Assembly (NCBI RefSeq): GCF_000735135.1
Contig: NZ_JPLZ01000006.1
Span: 806,001-870,000, forward strand
Reading direction: 5' to 3'
Source of the DNA: Chryseobacterium sp. FH1
GTDB lineage: Bacteria; Bacteroidota; Bacteroidia; Flavobacteriales; Weeksellaceae
DNA: 64,000 bases
A program made the position numbers and the translations under genes. Positions 32,635-40,612 of this stretch are shown piece after piece. The first letter of the stretch is position 1; every line of letters starts with the position of its first letter. The notes beneath the pieces were generated by a model, which was not told the origin of the DNA, searched no databases, and worked only from the letters and a program-made list of their open reading frames with translations.

Positions 32635-34518
32635 ATGAAAAAACTAATAACCGTATTGGTGTTAATGTCAGTCAAGGCGTTTTCACAAAATTATGCTATC
32701 TCAGAAATTCCGGAAGAACTTAAGAAAGATGCGAATGCTGTAGTTCGGAATTATTCTTCGGAATATTTGATAAAATCTTGGAATGATATGGAAATCAAAC
32801 AAAAACAAGTGGTTTCTATACTCAACAAAGCGGCAGAGAAGTTTTCTTACGTCAATATCCCCTATGATAAGAACAGAAAAATATCGGAAGTAAAAATAAA
32901 AATACTGGATGCAAATGGCAAGCAGCTCAAAACCTATTCGAAAAGTGATTTGAATGATGTGAGTCAATCTGATGACTCCGATTTGTACTCAGATTACAGA
33001 GCTTTGGCCTCCAGAATTATACAGCCGACTTATCCTTATACAATAGAAGTAAGTTATTCTATAAGAACAAATGATACCGCATTTTTACCAAAATTGCAGC
33101 CTTACTTCAGCAACAATATTTCCATTGAGAACTTAAATATAGAATTCAGAAATGAGTCAGGTATCAATCTTCGAAAGAAAATTACAGAATCTGATTTTGG
33201 AAAAGTAGAACTTTCAGAAAGTGGTAATAGTCTGAAAGCATCTTACAAAAACATCCCAGCCTACAAGTATGAGAAATATGCTCCAGAACCTGAAACGCTT
33301 TTTCCAAAGATTGAATTCGCATTAGATAAAGCTTGTCTTAAAGATAAATGTGGCGATTTTTCCAGTTGGCAGAGTTTGGCAAAATGGTACAATACTTTGA
33401 TGGAGCCGGTTTCTGTTATCACACCTGAAATACAGAATGAAGTGAATAGCCTGAATTTGAAGGGTTCGACTTCTGAAAAAGTAAAAACAATCTACCAATA
33501 CATGCAGAAAAAAACAAGATATGTTTATGTAGGAATTGGGATTGGTGGTTGGCAACCGATGGTAGTAGATGATGTCAGGAAAAAGGCTTACGGTGATTGT
33601 AAAGCACTTACAAATTATATGCGTGTTTTGCTCAAGGCAGCTGGCATTCCTTCATATTATGCTACGATCACTATGGACAATACGCCGGTCCATTATGATG
33701 AGAATTTTCCAAAGATAGGCGGGAATCACGTTATTTTATACATTCCAACGGAGCAGGGAGATATTTGGTTGGAGAATACAAATCAGAATATTGCATTCAA
33801 TCATTTAGGATATTCTACCAGAAACAGAAATGTAGTTTTGATGGATACCCAAAATGCCAAAATTATAAATACACCGACTTACAAGGCAGAAGATAGCGAG
33901 GAGGCAATGCATTTTGTAGCTACAATTGCCGAAGATAATTCACTCTCGGGTAAATTCAAATTCGATTTTTCTGGAGGATTGTATGATTTCAATCTCCGCA
34001 AAGTTACTATGACGCCTGAGCAGATGAAAGAGTATTTGAAATCAGAATTATACATGTTGAATTTTTCTTCTATTGATTACAATAACCTTTTAAATGACAA
34101 GGATAATGGTAAGCTATCTTATAATATAGATTTTAAAGCTAATAATTTTTCTAAAAATTTGGGGAATGATTTGTATTTTAGAGCGTTGCCGGTTTCTGAC
34201 AGTGGATTTTATTTAGAGAATTCCGAAGACAGGAAATTCCCGGTTGAAGTTGCGTTTGGCTTTACAGATAATTATGAGGTAGAATATACAATTCCTAAAA
34301 ATTACAAATTTTCTGAGGTACCATTGGCGAAAAAAATTGATTCGGAATATGGTAATTATTCTATCGAGTTCTCCCAAAAGGATGATAAAATCATAATTAA
34401 AAGAAAATTTAGGCTTAATAAAGGTTCTATTGCTGTAGAAAAAATCCCAAATTACATCAATTTCAGAAAACAAATCAATAAAATTGACGCAACCAAAATC
34501 CTGATAACCAAACTATAA
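32635..34518 (+). CDS. DUF3857 and transglutaminase-like secreted protein (active-site intact)
   Basis: A 627-residue protein. The signal peptide is residues 1-18 (LVLMSVKAFSQ). A DUF3857 beta domain (about 30-215) is followed by a transglutaminase-like core. The candidate nucleophile cysteine is in YGDCKALTNYMRVLLKAAGIPSYYATI, and the histidine in GGNHVILYIP. A C-terminal beta domain follows. The start is ATG 32635: an upstream in-frame extension to 32572 overlaps ferritin and would bury the signal peptide. It is followed after 13 bases by a paralog that has lost the cysteine. Secreted or periplasmic protein processing is likely; the substrate is unknown. Confidence 0.9.
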   Translation: MKKLITVLVLMSVKAFSQNYAISEIPEELKKDANAVVRNYSSEYLIKSWNDMEIKQKQVVSILNKAAEKFSYVNIPYDKNRKISEVKIKILDANGKQLKTYSKSDLNDVSQSDDSDLYSDYRALASRIIQPTYPYTIEVSYSIRTNDTAFLPKLQPYFSNNISIENLNIEFRNESGINLRKKITESDFGKVELSESGNSLKASYKNIPAYKYEKYAPEPETLFPKIEFALDKACLKDKCGDFSSWQSLAKWYNTLMEPVSVITPEIQNEVNSLNLKGSTSEKVKTIYQYMQKKTRYVYVGIGIGGWQPMVVDDVRKKAYGDCKALTNYMRVLLKAAGIPSYYATITMDNTPVHYDENFPKIGGNHVILYIPTEQGDIWLENTNQNIAFNHLGYSTRNRNVVLMDTQNAKIINTPTYKAEDSEEAMHFVATIAEDNSLSGKFKFDFSGGLYDFNLRKVTMTPEQMKEYLKSELYMLNFSSIDYNNLLNDKDNGKLSYNIDFKANNFSKNLGNDLYFRALPVSDSGFYLENSEDRKFPVEVAFGFTDNYEVEYTIPKNYKFSEVPLAKKIDSEYGNYSIEFSQKDDKIIIKRKFRLNKGSIAVEKIPNYINFRKQINKIDATKILITKL

Positions 34519-34531
34519 AATTATACAATCA

Positions 34532-36505
34532 ATGAAAACGAAAATTTTACAACTGATTTTATGTTGTTCAATCATATCAATTTTTGGGCAAACCAAGTTT
34601 TTAGACCTTCCAAAGTTGGACAAAGCTGATTTACAAAGTACTTCCTATGCGAAAAATCCCTCTGAAGCAGCCGAGGTGCTATACAGAACGTACCACTACT
34701 GGATAGAGTACAGCGGTCAGATGCATCTGGAAGTGATTAGCCGTGTTAAGATTTATAAAAAAGACCAAGCAGACAAATTTCTGAACCAAGAGATTTATAC
34801 CTACGATGGCAAAAACAACAATTCTGAAAAAGTCAATTCTCTAAAAGTCACGACATACAATCTTGAAAATGACAAAATAGTTACGACAGTTGTAGATAAA
34901 AGTTCCAAATACAAATCAAAGGAGTCAAAATATCATTCTGTTACAAAATTTGCATTTGAGAATGTAAAAGATGGTTCTGTGGTAGAATATAAATACGAGG
35001 TTCTATCACCATTCTATTGGAATGTTGATAGAGTTGGAGTAGAAGATATTGTTCCCGTTCGTCATTTCGAGTATGTTTTTGACCATCCAAAGTTCTTAGG
35101 CTACAACATAGATTATAAAGGTGAGCTTTCTCCAAAAAAGAGAGAAGTTGGAGATAGATACATGTATGGTGGAGATTATTATACCTACAGATTTACTTAT
35201 GACAACATTGCACCATACAGAAATGAAAAATATGTGCATAATCTGAATAATTATAAGACTTCGATCCGAGCAGAACTTAACTCCAGCAATGTCACTCATA
35301 ATTCTAGACCCTACGAAAATTCGGATTCTGGAGGTTTCAAATCTTACGCATATACTTGGAGCGATATCAGAAAACAACTCTATGACTCCAAATTCTTCGG
35401 TGAGGAAATCAAAAGAAAATCTCTGGTCAAAGATGTGCTTCCCCAGGATATTAAAAATATTGCAGATGCAGAAGCGAAAGCGGCTGCAATTCTAAAATTT
35501 GTTCAAAGCAACTACACTTGGAACCGAAATTATGGCGAAGGCGTAGAAGATGGAGGTGGTATAAAAAGATTGTTGCAAACCAAAGTTGGTAACTCTGGGG
35601 AGATTAATCTACTGTTGGTGATGCTAATGAAATCTGCAGATCTGCAAGCCGAACCTTTGGTGCTTGCGACTATAGGAAAAGGTTTGCTGATGGATCATTC
35701 CCCTTCCTATAACCAACTTAATTATGTTATTGCTTTTGTAGATATCAAAGGAAAACCATTTCTTTATGATGCTACATCCAAGATGTCTGTTCCAAATCTC
35801 ATTAGACCAGATGCGCTCAATTATGTAGGCTATATCATGACAGAAAAAGAAGCTAAAAAAGTGAATGTCTTTACGCCGGGAAAAAGTACAACTTATCTCA
35901 CAGTAGATGCAAACCTTAGTAACGAAGGAACTTTTTCTGGCAAATTTTCTGATAGAGATACCAAATTATATGCATTCATGAACAGTGAAAGATATTCAGA
36001 AGATAGCGCGGCTTTCCAAAAAAACTATTATAAAGACAGATATACTTTCCCCTTTACCAATATCAAATCTGAGGTAATGGAGAACAATGATTTCCAAACC
36101 AGTTTTGATTTTGATGCGGATAGTTTTGTAGATGGAATCGGGGGTAAATTGGTTTTCAATCCACTTTTGTTTTTATACAACAAATCCCACGAATTTGACC
36201 AGGCAGACGAGAGACGTTCACCAATCGAACTTTATACAGGCTACGACAAGATCAAAAAAGTGACGATTACTCTACCTGATGGTTACGCTTTCGAAAATGT
36301 GCCAAAATCCAAAAAGTTCAGAACAGAAGACAATGCGATCCAATACATTTACAAAGTGACTCAAGAAGGTAATAAACTGACTGTAGAAACCACAACAACG
36401 GTTGAAGACCCGGTTTATCCGAAAGAATATTATCCAGCATTCAAACAGATTTTCGATAATATCACAAAAATGGAAGGCCAAGTTGTAACGGCTGTTAAAA
36501 AATAA
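34532..36505 (+). CDS. DUF3857/transglutaminase-like paralog, catalytic cysteine missing
   Basis: A 657-residue protein with a signal peptide (residues 1-20, SIISIFGQ) and the same layout as its upstream neighbour: DUF3857 domain, transglutaminase-like core and C-terminal beta domain. Aligning the core, the neighbour's KAYGDCKALTNYM corresponds to TKVGNSGEINLLLVM here, so the cysteine is serine. The histidine region reads NQLNYVIAFVD instead of GGNHVILYIP, so the histidine is also gone, while an aspartate remains in LYDATSK. It is probably a non-enzymatic partner or binding protein. It is likely cotranscribed with 32635-34518. Confidence 0.88.
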   Translation: MKTKILQLILCCSIISIFGQTKFLDLPKLDKADLQSTSYAKNPSEAAEVLYRTYHYWIEYSGQMHLEVISRVKIYKKDQADKFLNQEIYTYDGKNNNSEKVNSLKVTTYNLENDKIVTTVVDKSSKYKSKESKYHSVTKFAFENVKDGSVVEYKYEVLSPFYWNVDRVGVEDIVPVRHFEYVFDHPKFLGYNIDYKGELSPKKREVGDRYMYGGDYYTYRFTYDNIAPYRNEKYVHNLNNYKTSIRAELNSSNVTHNSRPYENSDSGGFKSYAYTWSDIRKQLYDSKFFGEEIKRKSLVKDVLPQDIKNIADAEAKAAAILKFVQSNYTWNRNYGEGVEDGGGIKRLLQTKVGNSGEINLLLVMLMKSADLQAEPLVLATIGKGLLMDHSPSYNQLNYVIAFVDIKGKPFLYDATSKMSVPNLIRPDALNYVGYIMTEKEAKKVNVFTPGKSTTYLTVDANLSNEGTFSGKFSDRDTKLYAFMNSERYSEDSAAFQKNYYKDRYTFPFTNIKSEVMENNDFQTSFDFDADSFVDGIGGKLVFNPLLFLYNKSHEFDQADERRSPIELYTGYDKIKKVTITLPDGYAFENVPKSKKFRTEDNAIQYIYKVTQEGNKLTVETTTTVEDPVYPKEYYPAFKQIFDNITKMEGQVVTAVKK

Positions 36506-36510
36506 AAAAT

Positions 36511-36540
36511 AAAATCCCGAGATGTATTTCTCGGGATTTT
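36511..36540. terminator. Terminator after the DUF3857 pair
   Basis: AAAATCCCGAGA and TCTCGGGATTTT form a 12-bp stem with T (plus) or A-run-derived T (minus) on either side. It may also serve the convergent helicase gene. Confidence 0.85.
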
Positions 36541-36595
36541 TATTTAAAGTCGCAGAGCGCGACGAACTTAAAAGCAATAATATATTATTGAGCAA

Positions 36596-36666
36596 AGCTC
36601 CAGAGGAGCGATATGTTTGTAGAAAATCAGCAATCAAGCAACAAAAAGCTCCAGAGGAGCGACATG
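36596..36666. repeat. Two direct copies of a 20-base intergenic repeat
   Basis: AGCTCCAGAGGAGCGATATG at 36596-36615 and a copy differing at one base (GACATG ending) at 36647-36666. Within each, GCTCC/GGAGC can form a small hairpin. Related words occur at 46915-46945 and, inverted, at 47095-47120. Confidence 0.75.
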
Positions 36667-36676
36667 AATTTCCTCA

Positions 36677-39600
36677 CTAAATATAAATCACATCCGTTTT
36701 CAAAACCTTTTCCCCAAATTGCTCCAATTTTTCCTGATAAAGCGCCACCTGTTTCTGGTCTTTTTCTTTCTCACTTCCTGTTTTGAAATCCACAATGATG
36801 AAACCATTTTTTGTCTTAATCAATCTATCCGGACGATAAGTTTTCGACGTTCCATCTTCCACAGAAAGCATATCTCTTTCATTGATGATGGTCAGATTTT
36901 CTTCGAAATAGGAAGCGTAATTGTTATCATTAATGATATTCTCAATGCGTTCCAAAATCGAAGTTTTCTCTTCATCCGTAATTGTTCCTTCCAAAACATA
37001 AGAATTCAGAACTTTCAGAACATCTTTTTTTGTTTTGATTTTTGATAGGATTTCGTGTGTGAAAATTCCCATTCTCACGTGTTCCACACGGTTTTGATAA
37101 CTTTTGGATGAAGTTGCAATTTCGATATTCGAAGCTTTCTCTGTTTTTTGTGAAATGGAGCTAATATTTTCTGACAGATATTCTTTTTTTTCTTTTCTTT
37201 TTTGTTTTTTTAATGACTGTGCTGAGGTTTCATAAACATCAAATGAATCTAATAATTCACCATTTTTCGTGGGCTGAAATTGACTTGCAAAATCAAATAA
37301 TTCCAAATGATTTGCAGATTTATTCGGTTTTTCCAGAAAGAAGAAAAGTTGTTCCACAGGTCGCGTCGTTGCCACATATTGAATGCAAAAACGGTCGATT
37401 TTATTTCGGTAAGAATTAATCAAATTAAAACCTGCCAATTCTTCATCATATCTTTCCAGTTCAGGCGAAAATTGGTTTAGAATCACCGTTTTCAGTTCAT
37501 CTTCGCTTCCCAAATCAAACCATTCCGAGAATTTGCCATCATTATTTTTATTTTCCATAGGAATGAAAACGATGGGAAATTCCAGACCTTTCGCTTTGTG
37601 AATCGTCATAATCTGAATCGCATCCACATTTTCACTCGCCTGAATACTGATTTTTGAAGCTTCATCATCCCAATATTTCAGGAATTCTTTCAGCGTTGCG
37701 CCCGTGTTTTGCGTGTAATTGTGGAGCATTTCAAGGAAATTCAACAGGAAGTCCGTTTCCTTATTTTCGACGGAAAATTCGTGAACGTAATATTCAATGA
37801 AATTGTAAAGATTAAGTTGCGGAATGTCTTTCTGAATGAGCGTTACATTATATTTTTCATTAATGAAATCTTCGATATCTTTCTTGTTATCAAACTTCAA
37901 AATCTCTTTAATTTCCGACGTAAAATCCGTCATTGTAATTCTTCCCGAAACATTCAAGAAGTACATCATTTTAACTAAAAACTGACGGTTTTTCGGAACC
38001 AGATTCCATTTCAAAAACTCAATCAAAGCTTTGATGGTAAAGGCTAAATCGAGAGTCAAACCTTTTTCGGAAATCGTTTTGATGTAAGTTTCCTTTCCTT
38101 TGTAATTGACTTTCAAATTTCCCAAAAGCTGAGAATAATTAAAAATATCCGAATTTCCCCTGCAAAGAATCGTGATGTCGGAAAAATCAAAACCATTGTC
38201 CAAACTTTCCTGAATGTCATTCTGCATTTTCGCCACCGTTTCATCGTAGAAAACATTTTTGGTGGAGTTTTCCAAAAGATGAATTTTCACTCTTCCTTCC
38301 AGTTTGGATTTTGATTCCTGCAAAGCATTTTCGCCGAAGATTTTCTGATGCTCATCATTCAAATCGCCGGACATAAAATCGTACAACTTATTATTAAAAT
38401 CAACAATATTCTTCGCGCTTCGCCAATTGAAACCGAGGTTTTCTGCTGTTGCAAATTTTGGTGTAATTTCTTTTTTATTAATGATGTTAAGCATCAACTC
38501 ACTTTCGCCACCACGGAATCTGTAGATGCTTTGTTTCGGGTCGCCAACGATGGTGAAACTCGTGTCGTCCGACGTGATGCTGTTGTCCCGAAGCGGAAGG
38601 AAATTCTGCCATTGCATCGTGGAAGTGTCCTGAAATTCATCAAAGAAATAATGCTGAAACTGCGTCCCAACTTTTTCATAAATGAAAGCGGAAGGTTCAT
38701 TCCGAAGATTTTCATTAATCAAAATATTGAACTTAGAAAGCAAAACCAAATCGTTTTCTTCCTCGATTTCCAATAGCTTTTTCTGAATATCGGCGTTCAC
38801 CTTTAAAGGCAAAATCGCTTGCAGAACTTTTTCTTTTTTTTGAGAATTAATGTAAAGGTCAATGATTTGTCTTCGCCACGAAATCAATTGTGGTAAAATA
38901 TCCTGAATCTCTGCTTGCTTATGTTTTCCTTTTGTGGAAGCGCCTTTCAGAAACGTTTCAATCTTCGAATCTTCGGAAGTTGTCGGGAACGGAAATTTTT
39001 TATCCTTGATTTTATGAAACTCAAGGATATTGACAAAAAATCCACCAATTCCACTTTTTCCGCTCGCAAAATCCTCAATCTCAATATCTCTGCTTTTGAT
39101 TAATTCTAAAGCTTTCTTTGCAATTTCAAGCGATTCTGATTTTAGATTTTTAATCGTTTCCCTAAGTTCATTTTTCTTGTTTTCATAAGCTTCCCATTCG
39201 AAATCTTTGTTGTCCTGCAAAGGTTTGTAGTGCACATCGCTCACAAATTTCTTCGCCGAATTGTAAAGCGTTTGATTGAGATTGACGCGCTCGTTATTAT
39301 CCAGATTATAATTAACATAATCCATAAAAGCGTCGGAAACGGTTTCGTCTTCGCCAATTTCGTCCAGCATTTTGTCAACCGCTTCAATCAAATAAGGTTC
39401 TGGCTGAATTTCCAGATTGAAGTTCTGCGCCAATCCCAATTCGTAGGAAAAACTCTTTACCAATCGGGAATTGAACTTGTCAATCGTTCCAATGTTCAAA
39501 GTCGAGTAGTGGTGCAAAATATAATCAAGCACTTTCTGCGAACGGTGATGCAAATCGTCCAACGTAATCTTGTAACCCTGATTCGCCAATGCTTCCTGAA

Positions 39601-39835
39601 CATTCTTCAAATCCTGATTTTCAGTGTAATTATCTTTTACAAATTCGCCGAGATAGAAGAGGATTCTTTCCTTCATTTCTTTGGCCGCCTTGTTGGTGAA
39701 AGTCAATGCCAAAATCGTTCGAATAGCATCTGATTGATTGGGAAATCGAAGGCAAATCATCAATAAACTCTGAACCAGACGGTAAGTTTTGCCAGAGCCG
39801 GCGGAAGCGTTGATGACGGTGTATGAGTTTTGCAT
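36677..39835 (-). CDS. UvrD-type helicase/nuclease, AddA/RecB-like
   Basis: A 1052-residue superfamily 1A helicase fused to a RecB-family nuclease, expected to process double-strand DNA ends for recombination. The Walker A motif is ASAGSGKT (residues 10-17, K16). Motif II reads FDEFQDTS. Motif III (GDPKQSIYRFRGGE) and a late IMTIHKAKGLEFPIVFIP motif are clear. The C-terminal nuclease shows YRPDRLI and VDFKTG with QVALYQ, matching the D-(D/E)xK-Q-Y core. It lies 50 bases downstream of rnhB. An AddB-like partner is not in the window. Confidence 0.92.
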   Translation of the reverse strand: MQNSYTVINASAGSGKTYRLVQSLLMICLRFPNQSDAIRTILALTFTNKAAKEMKERILFYLGEFVKDNYTENQDLKNVQEALANQGYKITLDDLHHRSQKVLDYILHHYSTLNIGTIDKFNSRLVKSFSYELGLAQNFNLEIQPEPYLIEAVDKMLDEIGEDETVSDAFMDYVNYNLDNNERVNLNQTLYNSAKKFVSDVHYKPLQDNKDFEWEAYENKKNELRETIKNLKSESLEIAKKALELIKSRDIEIEDFASGKSGIGGFFVNILEFHKIKDKKFPFPTTSEDSKIETFLKGASTKGKHKQAEIQDILPQLISWRRQIIDLYINSQKKEKVLQAILPLKVNADIQKKLLEIEEENDLVLLSKFNILINENLRNEPSAFIYEKVGTQFQHYFFDEFQDTSTMQWQNFLPLRDNSITSDDTSFTIVGDPKQSIYRFRGGESELMLNIINKKEITPKFATAENLGFNWRSAKNIVDFNNKLYDFMSGDLNDEHQKIFGENALQESKSKLEGRVKIHLLENSTKNVFYDETVAKMQNDIQESLDNGFDFSDITILCRGNSDIFNYSQLLGNLKVNYKGKETYIKTISEKGLTLDLAFTIKALIEFLKWNLVPKNRQFLVKMMYFLNVSGRITMTDFTSEIKEILKFDNKKDIEDFINEKYNVTLIQKDIPQLNLYNFIEYYVHEFSVENKETDFLLNFLEMLHNYTQNTGATLKEFLKYWDDEASKISIQASENVDAIQIMTIHKAKGLEFPIVFIPMENKNNDGKFSEWFDLGSEDELKTVILNQFSPELERYDEELAGFNLINSYRNKIDRFCIQYVATTRPVEQLFFFLEKPNKSANHLELFDFASQFQPTKNGELLDSFDVYETSAQSLKKQKRKEKKEYLSENISSISQKTEKASNIEIATSSKSYQNRVEHVRMGIFTHEILSKIKTKKDVLKVLNSYVLEGTITDEEKTSILERIENIINDNNYASYFEENLTIINERDMLSVEDGTSKTYRPDRLIKTKNGFIIVDFKTGSEKEKDQKQVALYQEKLEQFGEKVLKTDVIYI

Positions 39836-39885
39836 CCTTATATAATAGGTTAAGGAAGCAATTTACAAAATAGTTTTAAAAAAAA

Positions 39886-40482
39886 TTAATCAATCTCGAC
39901 ATCGTAGTCCAATCGGAAAGATTTCCTGTGGTGAATTGTAGGCCCAAATTTTTTAAGTCCTTTTTGATGCGTTTTGGTACAATAGCCGAAATTGGTATCC
40001 CAGCCGTAATGTGGGAACTCATCGTGAAGTTTTATCATCAGATTGTCACGGTAATTTTTTGCGATGATAGAAGCGGCGGCGATTGAAAGAAATTTGCTGT
40101 CACCTTTGATGATGCAATGGTGTGGTGTGTAATTATAAGGATGGAAACGATTGCCATCCACCAGAATCAATTCTGGTCTGTTTTTCAATTGGTCCAGAGC
40201 CAGATGCATCGCGTGGATACTTGCGTTCAAAATATTATGTTGGTCAATAAATTCCGGAGAAAGTTCGGCAATTGCAAAATCTACTGCATTTTCACGAATG
40301 TACAGGTCGAGATTCTGTCTGGTTTTAAAATTTAACGTTTTAGAATCATTAACTAAATTTTGCTTAAAATTTTTGTCAACTATCACAGCGGCAGCAACAA
40401 CGGGACCAGAGAGACAACCTCTTCCGACCTCGTCGCATCCGGCTTCTAAAAGTGTTTGTGAAAAGTTTTGTAGTAGGGGCAT
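39886..40482 (-). CDS. rnhB: Ribonuclease HII
   Basis: A 198-residue RNase HII that removes ribonucleotides from DNA. The catalytic signature CDEVGRGCLSGPVVAAAV carries the DExGRG motif. NDSKTL is the second conserved block, and further acidic residues sit in LILVDGN. The C-terminal YGWDTNFGYCTKTH is typical. A minus-strand -7 box lies at 40499-40506. It probably forms a transcription unit with the downstream helicase gene. Confidence 0.97.
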   Translation of the reverse strand: MPLLQNFSQTLLEAGCDEVGRGCLSGPVVAAAVIVDKNFKQNLVNDSKTLNFKTRQNLDLYIRENAVDFAIAELSPEFIDQHNILNASIHAMHLALDQLKNRPELILVDGNRFHPYNYTPHHCIIKGDSKFLSIAAASIIAKNYRDNLMIKLHDEFPHYGWDTNFGYCTKTHQKGLKKFGPTIHHRKSFRLDYDVEID

Positions 40483-40498
40483 AATAAATATAACGATG

Positions 40499-40506
40499 CA
40501 AAGTTA
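40499..40506 (-). promoter_or_regulatory. -7 box of rnhB
   Basis: TAACTTTG on the minus strand, 16 bases before the start. Confidence 0.55.
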
Positions 40507-40612
40507 TAGAAATAGTAAACTTTGCATAATATCATTAACAAATTTTTAACAATTTGTATTGTGTATATTAATAAAGTTTTGCATTTTTGTTTATTGAAAA
40601 ATTTGATTTGAT

